Below the pieces are notes generated by a model. That model had not been told where the DNA came from. It did no database searches and saw only the letters and a program-made list of their open reading frames with translations. Made by a program: the position numbers and the translations under genes. A stretch of 49,364 nt of DNA from the NCBI GenBank assembly GCA_027064515.1, contig JAMOPL010000066.1, positions 1-49,364 of the forward strand. The letters run 5' to 3'. Below are positions 9,140 to 18,031 of the stretch, one piece after another. This stretch comes from Sulfurimonas sp. (GTDB lineage: Bacteria > Campylobacterota > Campylobacteria > Campylobacterales > Sulfurimonadaceae). Each line of letters begins with the position of its first letter. The first letter of the stretch is position 1.

Positions 9140-10034
9140 AGTTTAAAATAATCTTTTCTAAATCCTCAAGAGGTGCAGAGATGATTTTTTTAAATTGTGT
9201 ACGGTTAAAAGTTTGTTGTCTTTTTGCTAGTTGTGCTGTATGGGTTGAGATATTTTGAATCATCTCCTCTTTTGTAACTTTTCCATCGAGATATTCTAAT
9301 ACTTCCACTATCCCTATCGCACCCATAGAATTTGGCAGTCTTGTATATTTTTGTTCAAGATAGCAAATTTCATTTATTAGTCCTGACTCTAACATTTTAT
9401 TACTTCTTTTTGAGATTCTCTCTCTTAAAATATCTCTACTTACAGAGATATTAAAAATATCAAGATTCTCTATAATTGGTTTTGGTGGATTTTGTTTAAA
9501 CCATTCACTTGGTGTAAGTTTACTCGCTTCATAAATTAGTAATGCCTTTTCTATTCTATAAGAATCGTTTGGTGTTATATTTTTCATATATATTGGGTCT
9601 TTTAGAGTTAAAAATTTGTAACACTCTTCTAAATTTGTAAGTTTATTTTTTACTATATTTTTTATATTTTCATCTATTTTTGGAATCTCAGATAAACCAT
9701 CTATTAATGATTTTAGATAAAAAGATGTTCCACCAACTATAACTAGATTCTTTTTCTCTTTTTGACACTCTAAAATAACTTTTTTATACAGATCTATAAA
9801 TATATCAACACTAAAATGTTGATTAGGATTTATCTCATCTATTCCAAAATGTTTAACTATTTTTAACTCTTCTTTTGATGGTTTTGCAGATACAACATCT
9901 ATCTCTTTATAGATACTTAGAGAATCTATACTTAGTATAAAAGCATCAATTTTTAAAGCAATTTTTATTGCTAAATCACTTTTTCCTGATGCTGTTGCTC
10001 CGATGATTGCAAGTTGTTTTATTTTAAAATTCAT
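9123..10034 (-). CDS. miaA: tRNA dimethylallyltransferase
   Basis: Adds the isopentenyl group to A37 of tRNAs that read UNN codons. Visible are the P-loop GATASGKSDLA (about residues 12-22), the DSLSIYKEIDVVSAKPS segment with the catalytic Asp, IVGGTSFYLKSLIDGLSEIP, and YRIEKALLIYEASKLTPSEW. The C-terminal basic stretch QLAKRQQTFNRTQFK contacts tRNA. 303 residues is normal. It is transcribed alone, converges on the amidase gene with a 17-bp overlap, and diverges from mqnP across an 88-bp spacer. Confidence 0.95.
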   Translation of the reverse strand: MNFKIKQLAIIGATASGKSDLAIKIALKIDAFILSIDSLSIYKEIDVVSAKPSKEELKIVKHFGIDEINPNQHFSVDIFIDLYKKVILECQKEKKNLVIVGGTSFYLKSLIDGLSEIPKIDENIKNIVKNKLTNLEECYKFLTLKDPIYMKNITPNDSYRIEKALLIYEASKLTPSEWFKQNPPKPIIENLDIFNISVSRDILRERISKRSNKMLESGLINEICYLEQKYTRLPNSMGAIGIVEVLEYLDGKVTKEEMIQNISTHTAQLAKRQQTFNRTQFKKIISAPLEDLEKIILNSIQLT

Positions 10035-10122
10035 TTTGAAACTATATCTAAATATTTGGTTTTAACATATATTTAGATAAAATCTATCTCAATATTGAAT
10101 TATTATTATAAGAGGTAAAAAG

Positions 10123-10980
10123 TTGCAAAAATATATAAAAAAGTTAAAAGATTTTAATGAATTAGTGATGTTTGAACACTCTATTTTTTCCCTCCCATTT
10201 ATTTTTATAGGGATGATAGTAGCAGCTGATGGGTGGTTTGGTTTTTGGTTACTTCTAATGGGTATTTTGGCTGCTCTAAGTGCTAGAAATTTTGCGATGG
10301 GATTAAATAGATATGCAGATATAGATATAGATTCTCAAAACCCTAGAACAAAAAATAGACCAAATGTTGATGGGCGATTAAATGGAACTTCTATTTTACT
10401 TTTTTCTATTGTAAACGGTTTAGTTTTTATAGCTGTGGCTTATATGATTAATCCTCTTGCTTTTTATATGAGTTTTCCTATCTTAGTGATTCTTGGTGGC
10501 TATTCATATTTTAAGAGATTCTCATCGTTAGCTCATATAGTTCTTGGAATCTCTCTTGGTTTAGCACCTATTGCAGGTGTTGTAGCTGTTAGTGCTACTA
10601 TCCCTGCTTGGTCAGTTATGCTTAGTTTAGGTGTAATTTTTTGGGTAGCAGGGTTTGACCTTTTATACTCTCTACAAGATATGGAGTTTGATAAACAAAA
10701 TAATCTTCACTCTATCCCATCACAGTATGGAGCAGAAGCGACTCTTTTTATATCTTCACTATTTCATATGCTAAGTGTAATTTTTTGGGCTTTATTTGTT
10801 TGGGTTGCTGGGCTTGGTGAGTTTGCATTTATTGCAGTTATACTTAGTGCAATTATGCTTTCATATGAACACTATTTAGTTAGAAAAGATTTTACTAAAA
10901 TAGATAGAGTATTTTTTACAGTTAATGGTTATCTTGGAGTTGCATTTTTTATTTTTATTGTTTTAGATAAGGCTATTTAA
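10123..10980 (+). CDS. mqnP: UbiA-family prenyltransferase, menaquinone (futalosine) pathway type
   Basis: Integral membrane enzyme of 285 residues with about eight hydrophobic segments. The two Asp-rich prenyl-diphosphate motifs are present as MGLNRYADIDIDSQNPRTKNRP (about 65-87) and LLYSLQDMEFDKQ (about 185-197). Campylobacterota make menaquinone by the futalosine route, where the UbiA homologue is MqnP; a ubiquinone role is unlikely in this group. The start is TTG at 10123, placed by the AGAGG ribosome site seven bases upstream and by the lack of a better in-frame start. It overlaps the next gene by one base (TAATG). The menaquinone made here would be the electron donor for the nap system in the same window. 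Confidence 0.85.
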   Translation: MQKYIKKLKDFNELVMFEHSIFSLPFIFIGMIVAADGWFGFWLLLMGILAALSARNFAMGLNRYADIDIDSQNPRTKNRPNVDGRLNGTSILLFSIVNGLVFIAVAYMINPLAFYMSFPILVILGGYSYFKRFSSLAHIVLGISLGLAPIAGVVAVSATIPAWSVMLSLGVIFWVAGFDLLYSLQDMEFDKQNNLHSIPSQYGAEATLFISSLFHMLSVIFWALFVWVAGLGEFAFIAVILSAIMLSYEHYLVRKDFTKIDRVFFTVNGYLGVAFFIFIVLDKAI

Positions 10981-11498
10981 TGTCGCCTAGACTAGTTCCT
11001 GCACCAATAAGTTTGGTTTTTTCTCAAGAGAATGTAGATGCAGAATCTTATAATAGAGAGTTTCAACAACTAAATGAAGCTGATGATAATCCAATAAATC
11101 AATGGTTGAAACTAGCAAAGGCTAGAGGTGAAACAGCTGAAACAGATCCTGTTTTATTAAACTTGATAGTAGAATTGCATAATAAAATAGATAATTTAGA
11201 GAGATTTTTAAAAGATGAAGAACCTATTAGAGTATCACTGAGTAGCGAAGCACATATTGAATCGATAGGTTTTGAACATTTTAATTTAAAAGAGAAACTT
11301 TTAGAAAAAGATATGAAATATTATGGACGAGTAGAGATGCCAGTTCACCCAAAAAGAGATGTCGGTATATTTTTTATAGCCCAAAGTGAAAGTTTGGCAA
11401 AAATAGTAAAAATACATGAGAGAGATGAGAGAGAATGGGGTGCTTATATGACAGCAAGAGAGAGAGTACTAATTAGAGAAGCGAGAGCGAGTAGATGA
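10980..11498 (+). CDS. Conserved hypothetical protein, faintly PilZ-like
   Basis: A 172-residue soluble protein. Residues 1-70 are acidic and probably helical. Around 75-90 a helix LIVELHNKIDNLERFLKDEE is followed by a beta-rich part VSLSSEAHIESIGFEHFNLKEKLLEKDMKYYGRVEMPV. That pattern (strand, small residues, strand, basic/acidic helix, strand) loosely recalls a PilZ barrel, but the RxxxR and DxSxxG motifs needed to bind cyclic di-GMP are not visible, so the assignment is weak. The C-terminus is strongly charged (RDEREWGAYMTARERVLIREARASR). It is translationally coupled to mqnP (1-bp overlap) and to the next gene (ATGA). The function is unknown. Confidence 0.7.
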   Translation: MSPRLVPAPISLVFSQENVDAESYNREFQQLNEADDNPINQWLKLAKARGETAETDPVLLNLIVELHNKIDNLERFLKDEEPIRVSLSSEAHIESIGFEHFNLKEKLLEKDMKYYGRVEMPVHPKRDVGIFFIAQSESLAKIVKIHERDEREWGAYMTARERVLIREARASR

Positions 11499-12013
11499 AT
11501 TTTGAGGTTTTTCAAATAGAGTATATTGTTGTTCTTATGGCTGGAGTTATACTTTATCTTCTTTACTATGTTTATACTAAAGATGCAGATTATAATAAAA
11601 ATATTCACTCAATTGCTAGTGTTGTAGAGGATTTGAATCGTGAGATATTTTACTTAAAAAAGAATATCCAAGATACTCAAAAAATTATTCAAGAGAACAC
11701 TGAAGGGATGAGTGATGATGAGATTTATCAAGAGATAGAGAGAAGTGTTTATGATATGGTTAGACCAATCTCCTTGGGATTAAAACAAGTACAAGATAAT
11801 ATAAATGCTATTGATGCAAAGATAGAATCAAGAGTATCATCAATAGAAACAGGTGTAAAACAGTTTTCTATCCCATCATCTATAAACTCAAATGATGATG
11901 AAAAAATCATCTCTCTTTATAAGCAAGGTGTCTCTTTAGAAACTATTGCAAGAGAGTTATATCTTTCTCAAGCAGAAGTTGAATTTGTACTAAAAATCAA
12001 TAAAATTAAGTAG
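11495..12013 (+). CDS. Membrane-anchored coiled-coil protein with C-terminal HTH-like segment (DUF6115-like)
   Basis: 172 residues. One N-terminal transmembrane helix (IVVLMAGVILYLLYYVYT, about 10-28) is followed by a long helical coiled-coil stretch (about 35-120, with repeated Ile/Val heptads), a Ser/Asn-rich hinge, and a compact C-terminus IISLYKQGVSLETIARELYLSQAEVEFVLKI. That last part looks like a sigma-factor-like helix-turn-helix and is known from DUF6115-type proteins. A membrane tether with a DNA-binding-like end is unusual; the helices may instead bind protein. It sits 4 bp overlapping behind the previous unknown and 7 bp before ftsW, which suggests an envelope or division connection. 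That connection is an inference from context only. Confidence 0.75.
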   Translation: MNFEVFQIEYIVVLMAGVILYLLYYVYTKDADYNKNIHSIASVVEDLNREIFYLKKNIQDTQKIIQENTEGMSDDEIYQEIERSVYDMVRPISLGLKQVQDNINAIDAKIESRVSSIETGVKQFSIPSSINSNDDEKIISLYKQGVSLETIARELYLSQAEVEFVLKINKIK

Positions 12014-12020
12014 GCTTATT

Positions 12021-13193
12021 GTGGCAGATAGAAAACTATTTATTTTGGTAGCAATAATGATAGTTACTGGAATTATACTAACTTATACTCTATCTGCATA
12101 TGTAACATTACTATTTAAAGTAAATGAGTTCCATTTTGCAATAAGACAAGCTGCTTTTGGTTTTTTAAGTCTTACTATTATTTGGATTTTAGCACAATTA
12201 AATCCCGATAAATGGCTAAAGATTATAGGTTTTACCCTTTTTATAGGGTCAACAATTTTAATGATAGCTATGCCATTTTTACCAGAAACTTTTGTAACAG
12301 CAGTTGGTGGGGCAAAAAGATGGATAAAACTATTTGGTTTCTCATTAGCTCCTGTTGAGTTTTTTAAAGTTGGATTTATCTATTTTCTGGCTTGGAGTTT
12401 CTCACGAAAACTAGGGCATCATGGTGGTATGAGCTTAGAAAAAGAGTTTAAGAGATTTTTCCCATATGCAATAATTTTTATAGGAGCAGTATTTATTATT
12501 GCTTTTGTACAAAATGATTTAGGGCAGGTTGTTGTTTTATCTTTTACATTATTAACTATGCTTTTATTATCAGGAAGTAGTTTTAAATTTTTTAGTGTTT
12601 TAATTATGATGGCAATGGGAGTATTTGCTTTTGCTATATTTTCAAAAGAGCATAGAATAGATCGTATTTTATCATGGTGGTCTTTAGCACAAAATAGTGT
12701 TTTGGAGATATGCCCAGAGTTTATAGCAGAAAAATTAAGGATACCTGTTGAAGCAGAACCATATCAGATAGGACACTCCTTAAATGCAATACACAATGGT
12801 GGTTTTTTAGGAGTTGGATTGGCAAATGGAACATTCAAATTAGGGTTTTTAAGTGAGGTTCATACAGATTTTGTTTTAGCTGGGTTGGCTGAAGAGTTTG
12901 GATTTATGGGTGTATTATTTGTTGTAGTTATTTTTTTATCTTTGCTTCTTAGAATATTTAAAATAGCAAATAGATCAAAAGATGAAACATCATTTCTTTT
13001 TAGTGTAGGTGCTGGTCTTATGCTCTCTTTTGCTTTTTTAGTAAATGCTTATGGGATAAGTGGTCTTGTACCTATTAAAGGTATATCAGTTCCATTTTTA
13101 AGTTATGGTGGTTCAGCAACATTAGCTGCTTCAATAGCGATAGGGATGATTTTAATGGCATCCAAAAAAGTAAATATGGAAAATAAAATATGA
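12021..13193 (+). CDS. ftsW: FtsW-type peptidoglycan glycosyltransferase
   Basis: SEDS-family membrane protein of 390 residues with about ten transmembrane helices. The signature GLVPIKGISVPFLSYGGSAT near the C-terminus is closer to FtsW than to RodA, and the neighbour murG supports FtsW of the divisome. The conserved AVGGAKRWIKLFGFSLAPVEFFKVGFI stretch (about 95-120) and the catalytic-type Asp in FVQNDLGQVV are present. The start is GTG. It overlaps murG by 4 bp (ATGA). Confidence 0.92.
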   Translation: MADRKLFILVAIMIVTGIILTYTLSAYVTLLFKVNEFHFAIRQAAFGFLSLTIIWILAQLNPDKWLKIIGFTLFIGSTILMIAMPFLPETFVTAVGGAKRWIKLFGFSLAPVEFFKVGFIYFLAWSFSRKLGHHGGMSLEKEFKRFFPYAIIFIGAVFIIAFVQNDLGQVVVLSFTLLTMLLLSGSSFKFFSVLIMMAMGVFAFAIFSKEHRIDRILSWWSLAQNSVLEICPEFIAEKLRIPVEAEPYQIGHSLNAIHNGGFLGVGLANGTFKLGFLSEVHTDFVLAGLAEEFGFMGVLFVVVIFLSLLLRIFKIANRSKDETSFLFSVGAGLMLSFAFLVNAYGISGLVPIKGISVPFLSYGGSATLAASIAIGMILMASKKVNMENKI

Positions 13194-14224
13194 AAATATG
13201 TATAACTGGTGGTGGAACTGGTGGGCATCTTATGATTGCTCAAGCATTACTTGAAGCAGTGGTTGAAAATGGTGACGAAGCTATTTTTATTGGCTCTACA
13301 AATGGGCAAGATCAAAAATACTTTAAAGTGAATAGTCTATTTTCAAAAGTTTATTTTTTAGAAACAACTGGGGTTGTAAATCAAAAAGGTTTAGGAAAAC
13401 TAAAAGCACTTTTTAAAGTATTTAAAGCATTTTTAAGTGCAAGAGATATTTTAAAAAAAGAAAAAATTGATGCTACATATAGTGTAGGTGGTTATTCATC
13501 TGCTCCAGCATCATTTGCAACTTTGAGTAAATCTATACCACTTTTTATACATGAACAAAATGCAGTTGAGGGTAGATTAAATTCACTTTTAAAACCTTAT
13601 GCAAAAAGATTTATATCTGCTTACAGAGAAGATTCTATAATCAAAGGTTACCCTGTAAAAAAAAGTTTTTATGATAATGCAAGAGTTAGAAGTGAACTAA
13701 AAACTATTATATTTTTAGGTGGTTCACATGGTGCAAAAGCTATAAATGATTTGGCATTGAATGTTTGTATTGAACTAAAAAAGAGAGGTATTAAAATTAT
13801 CCATCAAGCTGGTGAGAATGATTTTGATAGAGTTAAAAAAGAGTATGAGAATCTTAAAATAGATGTAGAGCTATATGGTTTTACAAAAGAGATAGAAAGA
13901 TTAATCTCTGAATCTGATTTAGCAGTAAGTAGAGCAGGTGCTAGTACACTTTGGGAACTTACAACAAATGGAGTACCAAGTTTTTATATCCCATACCCTT
14001 ATGCAGCTGGAGATCATCAATATTATAATGCAAAATTTATAGTAGATAATGATTTGGGTTGGTGTGAAAGAGAGGGTGATGAGTTGGCAGATAAATTTTT
14101 AGAGATTTTAGATGAGCCATTAGAGAAAAAAAGTAAGGCATTGATGGAGTATGTTAGTTCTGATGTAGCAAAGCAGATGATAGAAGATGTGAAAGATTAT
14201 ATAAATAAAAAGGATTCTAAATGA
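13190..14224 (+). CDS. murG: UDP-GlcNAc:undecaprenyl-pyrophosphoryl-MurNAc-pentapeptide GlcNAc transferase
   Basis: GT-B glycosyltransferase that makes lipid II at the inner face of the membrane. The N-terminal G loop GGGTGGHLMIAQALLEA, the HEQNAVEGRLN segment, the second G loop FLGGSHGAKAINDLAL, and the donor site SRAGASTLWELTTNGVPSFYIPYPYA.GDHQ region are all present. 344 residues is normal. Couplings of 4 bp on both sides tie it to ftsW and the DedA gene. Confidence 0.97.
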   Translation: MKICITGGGTGGHLMIAQALLEAVVENGDEAIFIGSTNGQDQKYFKVNSLFSKVYFLETTGVVNQKGLGKLKALFKVFKAFLSARDILKKEKIDATYSVGGYSSAPASFATLSKSIPLFIHEQNAVEGRLNSLLKPYAKRFISAYREDSIIKGYPVKKSFYDNARVRSELKTIIFLGGSHGAKAINDLALNVCIELKKRGIKIIHQAGENDFDRVKKEYENLKIDVELYGFTKEIERLISESDLAVSRAGASTLWELTTNGVPSFYIPYPYAAGDHQYYNAKFIVDNDLGWCEREGDELADKFLEILDEPLEKKSKALMEYVSSDVAKQMIEDVKDYINKKDSK

Positions 14225-14832
14225 TAAAAGAGTTAGCACAAGATTTAGTAGATTTGATTTTTGACTGGGGGTATTTGGGGATATTTTTACTTATGTGTGT
14301 AGAGAGTTCTTTTATACCATTTCCTAGTGAGATAGTTTTAGTTCCAGCTGGTTATTTAGCATCTCAAGGGCAGATGAATATTTTGTTTATTATGACTAGT
14401 GCTATTAGTGGTTCATTGGTTGGTGCATTTATAAACTACTACCTTGCACTTCTTCTAGGGAGAAAAATTTTAATTAAATTTGGAAAATACTTCTTTATAA
14501 AAGAGAGTACATTAGATAAGCTGGACAACTATTTTGCAAAACATGGGGCAATTTCGACTTTTATAGGGAGACTGATTCCAGGAATCAGACAGCTTATCTC
14601 TATCCCTGCTGGAATTACTCGTATGAATTTAGCATTATTTTCAGCTTATACAGCCCTTGGTGCTGGAATCTGGGCATTGATACTTACAATGTTAGGATAT
14701 TTTATAGGTGAAAATCAAGAGCTACTTCATGATTACTTAAAACAGATAACTATATTAATTATGTTTCTTTTAGTTTTACTAGGTTCTTGGTATGCTTACA
14801 GATATAAAAAATTAAGTAAAAAAGAGAGTTAG
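14221..14832 (+). CDS. DedA-family membrane protein
   Basis: 203 residues with about five hydrophobic segments. The DedA/VTT signatures are clear: ESSFIPFPSEIVLVPAGYLA (about 28-47) and FIGRLIPGIRQLISIPAGITR (about 115-135), where the Glu and Arg are required in E. coli homologues. Members of the family flip undecaprenyl phosphate or phosphatidylethanolamine. A position directly behind murG fits carrier-lipid recycling, but specificity cannot be read from the sequence. The ATG overlaps the murG stop. Confidence 0.93.
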   Translation: MIKELAQDLVDLIFDWGYLGIFLLMCVESSFIPFPSEIVLVPAGYLASQGQMNILFIMTSAISGSLVGAFINYYLALLLGRKILIKFGKYFFIKESTLDKLDNYFAKHGAISTFIGRLIPGIRQLISIPAGITRMNLALFSAYTALGAGIWALILTMLGYFIGENQELLHDYLKQITILIMFLLVLLGSWYAYRYKKLSKKES

Positions 14833-14833
14833 A

Positions 14834-15289
14834 ATGGATTATATGTTTCATACAGGTTTTTTAGGAACAAGAGCTCCTATATTTATGGATATAGTGACAA
14901 TTATTGTTGCATTATTACCATTGCTTTTAATTGGAGCTATCTTTTTAGCTCGTGCAAAAAAATATAAGGCTCATGCTATTGCTCAAAGAACTATATTCTT
15001 AGTTTCAGTTGTAATTTTAACTTACTTTGAATTTGGTGTTAGGCTTAGTGGTGGTTTTGAGAGTTTTATGCACGGCAGTGGTGTTGAACATAATTATGCT
15101 TTTATTGTTTTAGTATTTCATATTGCTATATCAGTTATCACTATTATTATATGGGCGACTACACTATTGATGGCTAAAAAACAGCTTCAATTAAAAAAGC
15201 ATAAACAAGCAGGACAGGTGACATTTTTGGCAGTTGTGGCAACTTCATTAACAGGCATATGGGTTTATATGCTTATGTTTGTATATTAA
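14834..15289 (+). CDS. DUF420-family membrane protein
   Basis: 151 residues with four predicted transmembrane helices (about 18-38, 57-77, 93-115, 130-150). The opening GFLGTRAPIFMDIV, the central RTIFLVSVVILTYFEFGVRL, and conserved histidines in FHIAISVITI and KHKQAGQVTF match the DUF420 family, members of which often sit near cytochrome oxidase assembly genes. Here the neighbours are envelope and redox-defence genes. The function is not established. It lies one base behind the DedA gene. Confidence 0.75.
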   Translation: MDYMFHTGFLGTRAPIFMDIVTIIVALLPLLLIGAIFLARAKKYKAHAIAQRTIFLVSVVILTYFEFGVRLSGGFESFMHGSGVEHNYAFIVLVFHIAISVITIIIWATTLLMAKKQLQLKKHKQAGQVTFLAVVATSLTGIWVYMLMFVY

Positions 15290-15305
15290 AAATAAAGGAA
15301 AAAAG

Positions 15306-15773
15306 ATGTTAAAAATAGATGATAAAGCGATAGATTTTTGTTTACCAAATCAAGATGATGTAGAGATATGTCTTAGAGATCTAAAGGGTAAGTGGATAGT
15401 TTTATATTTTTATCCAAGAGATAATACAGCTGGATGTACAACAGAAGCTTGTGATTTTACAGATGCAGTTGTTGATTTTAGTGATTTGGATGCGATAGTT
15501 TTAGGTGTTAGTGCTGATAGTACAAAAAAACATAGAAACTTTATAGAAAAAAAAGATTTGGGAATTACACTTTTAAGTGATGAATCTACTGATATGTTGC
15601 AAGAATATGGTGTGTGGCAATTAAAGAAAAATTATGGAAAAGAATATATGGGAATCGTTAGAACAACTCTAATTATAAATCCAGAGGGTATAGTAAAAGC
15701 TGTATGGGAAAAGGTAAGAGTAAAAGAGCATGTAGCTAAAATAAAAGAGGAATTAATAAAACTACAAGCCTAG
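15306..15773 (+). CDS. bcp: Thiol peroxidase of the Bcp/PrxQ class
   Basis: Thioredoxin-dependent peroxiredoxin that reduces hydrogen and organic peroxides. The catalytic motif YPRDNTAGCTTEACDF has the peroxidatic Cys followed five residues later by the resolving Cys, the atypical two-Cys PrxQ pattern. The later VRTTLIINPEGIV is also typical. I place the start at ATG 15306 rather than 15279: AAGGA sits six bases upstream, and the longer version would add a non-conserved MYIKNKGKK and overlap the previous gene. The resulting protein has 155 residues, normal for the family. Confidence 0.93.
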   Translation: MLKIDDKAIDFCLPNQDDVEICLRDLKGKWIVLYFYPRDNTAGCTTEACDFTDAVVDFSDLDAIVLGVSADSTKKHRNFIEKKDLGITLLSDESTDMLQEYGVWQLKKNYGKEYMGIVRTTLIINPEGIVKAVWEKVRVKEHVAKIKEELIKLQA

Positions 15774-15777
15774 AATC

Positions 15778-15786
15778 TGCTATAAT
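15778..15786 (+). promoter_or_regulatory. Extended -10 promoter for greA
   Basis: TGCTATAAT is a perfect extended -10, 30 bases before the greA ATG and just after the bcp stop codon. Confidence 0.6.
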
Positions 15787-15815
15787 CATAAAAACAAATA
15801 TTAAAAGAGATAATT

Positions 15816-16313
15816 ATGGACAGAATAGAACCAATGACACTATTTGGATATGAAAAATTACAAGTAGAACTAAAGAATTTAAAAGAGATTAAAAGACCTC
15901 AAACAGTTAAAGATATAGAAGAAGCACTAGAGCATGGAGATTTAAAAGAGAATGCAGAGTACCATGCTGCAAAAGAGCAACAAAGATTAATTGATGGTCG
16001 TCTTATAGAGTTGGCTGAACTTTTAGGTTGTGCTAAAATTATTGACCCTTCAGAATTAGAACACACTAGAATTAGTTTTGGTTCCACAATTGTTTTATGT
16101 GATTTAGATACAGATGAAGAGCTTACATATACTATTGTTGGTGGCTGTGAATCTAATCCTAATATGGGTTTAATATCTTTTAATTCACCTTTAGCAAAAC
16201 AGCTTATTGGAAAAGAGGAGGATGATGAGGTGAAAATCATTCTTCCAAATGCTGTAAAAGAGTATGAGGTTCAAGAGGTTAAATATCAGGAGATAGTTTT
16301 TGAATGTCACTAA
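15816..16313 (+). CDS. greA: Transcription elongation factor GreA
   Basis: Rescues backtracked RNA polymerase by stimulating transcript cleavage. The N-terminal coiled coil starts EPMTLFGYEKLQVELKNLK and carries the acidic tip GDLKENAEYHAAKEQQRLIDGR. The C-terminal FKBP-like domain includes ISFNSPLAKQLIGKEEDDEVKIILP. 165 residues is normal. It has its own extended -10 promoter. The last 14 bp overlap argC. Confidence 0.96.
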   Translation: MDRIEPMTLFGYEKLQVELKNLKEIKRPQTVKDIEEALEHGDLKENAEYHAAKEQQRLIDGRLIELAELLGCAKIIDPSELEHTRISFGSTIVLCDLDTDEELTYTIVGGCESNPNMGLISFNSPLAKQLIGKEEDDEVKIILPNAVKEYEVQEVKYQEIVFECH

Positions 16314-17304
16314 TGTTGGAGTAATTGGAGCAAGTGGATATACAGGTTTAGAACTTGTTAAAATCTTAATTAATCATCCAAATTTTAATCTTCTATATGT
16401 AGCAAACTCTAGTGGGAATACAACTCTTGGAGAACTTCACCCATCATTAAACGGTGTGGTAGATATGGAGGTTTTAAAAGCTGATATATCTGAAGCATCT
16501 TCATTATGTGAACTTATTTTCTTAGCACTTCCTCATAAAACTGCTATGGCTTATGTAAAGCCACTTATAGAATCTGGAATAAAGGTTGTTGATCTTTCTG
16601 CTGATTATAGACTTCCACAAGATATATATGAGGAGTTTTATACTTCACATACTGATTCTAAGAATTTAGAGCATGTTGTATATGGACTTCCTGAAATGTT
16701 TAGAGAGCAACTAAAATCTGCAACATTAGTTGCAAATCCTGGGTGTTTTCCAACATCAGCGATTCTAGGACTTTTACCGTTTATGGAAAAAAGAGTTGCA
16801 AACACACCAATTATTGTAGATGCAAAAACTGGAGTTAGTGGAGCTGGAAAAAAACTTAGTGAAGTTACTCATTTTGTAAATGTAAATGATAATCTTTTTG
16901 CTTACAACCCACTAATGCATAGACATGCACCTGAGATTGCTCAAAAAATAGGTGTAGATTTTGATGAAGTGAATTTTGTTCCACATCTAGTTCCTGTAAC
17001 TCGTGGGATGTTGTCATCTATATATATACAAACAAATGGTGAGTTTGATGCTTTTGAGATTCTTAAGCATTTTTATAAAGATTCCCCTTTTGTTAGAATC
17101 TCTAAAAATCCAGTAGATATGAAAAATGTAGCTGGAACTAACTTTTGTGATATTTATGTTAAACAAAAGGGCAATATACTTTTTATCTCTAGTGCAATAG
17201 ATAATCTTATGAGGGGTGCATCTTCTCAAGCAGTTGTTAATGCTAATCTTATGATGGGGCTTAATGAGAGTACAGGGATTCCAAATATAGCTTATGTACC
17301 ATAG
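16300..17304 (+). CDS. argC: N-acetyl-gamma-glutamyl-phosphate reductase
   Basis: Third step of arginine biosynthesis; NADPH-dependent. The NADP-binding GVIGASGYTGLELVKIL opens the protein. The catalytic Cys is in VANPGCFPTSAILGL (about residue 147) and the conserved His in LMHRHAPEI. 334 residues is normal. The start is TTG at 16300, six bases behind AGGAGA and inside the end of greA; it is the only start that keeps the complete Rossmann strand. Other arg genes are not nearby. Confidence 0.95.
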   Translation: MNVTNVGVIGASGYTGLELVKILINHPNFNLLYVANSSGNTTLGELHPSLNGVVDMEVLKADISEASSLCELIFLALPHKTAMAYVKPLIESGIKVVDLSADYRLPQDIYEEFYTSHTDSKNLEHVVYGLPEMFREQLKSATLVANPGCFPTSAILGLLPFMEKRVANTPIIVDAKTGVSGAGKKLSEVTHFVNVNDNLFAYNPLMHRHAPEIAQKIGVDFDEVNFVPHLVPVTRGMLSSIYIQTNGEFDAFEILKHFYKDSPFVRISKNPVDMKNVAGTNFCDIYVKQKGNILFISSAIDNLMRGASSQAVVNANLMMGLNESTGIPNIAYVP

Positions 17305-18031
17305 TGATATAGAACTAAAGAATGGTGCATTTGTAGTAGCAGATGCACATTTTTCACTTCAACGACCACAACTTCAAAATTTTATAAAAGATATACACTC
17401 CAATAAACTTCAACCAACGCAACTTATCCTTATGGGAGATATTTTTGATGCTTTATTTGGTGAAATTAAACTTAGTATAGAAATAAATAAGGAGATAATC
17501 TCTTTAATCAATGATATATCTAACAAAATAGAGGTTATCTATTTAGAGGGGAATCACGATTTTAATTTAAAAACTATTTTTCCAAATGTTAAAGTATTTA
17601 GAATTTTTGAGCAACCAATTATATGTAAGTATAATGATAAAAAAATAGCTTTAGCTCATGGTGATTTTGATGGTGTCTTAAGTTATAAAATATATACTAA
17701 AATTGTAAGAAATAGATTTGTACTTAAATTTTTAAAACTGTTTGATAAAGCTCTTTTAAATAAATTAGATAATTATTTGGATAAAAAGAATGATTGTAAA
17801 GATTTTATAGGTTTTAAAGATTTTATATCAAAAAGATGTTTATATAAATATAACTGTGATTACTTTATAGAGGGTCATTATCATCAAAATAAAACAATAA
17901 ATTATGATAAATTTACCTATATAAATATTGGTGCTTTTGCTTGCAATCAAAGATATTTTATTGTAAACTCTTCAAAAGATAAAGAATTGTTAAGAGAAAA
18001 ATTATTCTATAAGGGTAGTGAAGATGGATGA
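17294..18031 (+). CDS. lpxH: Metallophosphoesterase, UDP-2,3-diacylglucosamine pyrophosphatase-like
   Basis: Calcineurin-like phosphoesterase with all metal motifs: VVADAHFS (Asp-x-His, about residue 17), MGDIFDALFG (about 48), LEGNHDF (GNHD, about 85), LAHGDFDG (about 118), and IEGHYHQNK (GHxH, about 197). The order and the ~245-residue length fit the LpxH family, which cleaves UDP-2,3-diacylglucosamine to lipid X. The sequence is diverged and Lys-rich, so a different UDP-sugar or nucleotide substrate remains possible. It overlaps argC by 11 bp and the cheV start by 8 bp. Confidence 0.72.
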   Translation: MYHSDIELKNGAFVVADAHFSLQRPQLQNFIKDIHSNKLQPTQLILMGDIFDALFGEIKLSIEINKEIISLINDISNKIEVIYLEGNHDFNLKTIFPNVKVFRIFEQPIICKYNDKKIALAHGDFDGVLSYKIYTKIVRNRFVLKFLKLFDKALLNKLDNYLDKKNDCKDFIGFKDFISKRCLYKYNCDYFIEGHYHQNKTINYDKFTYINIGAFACNQRYFIVNSSKDKELLREKLFYKGSEDG

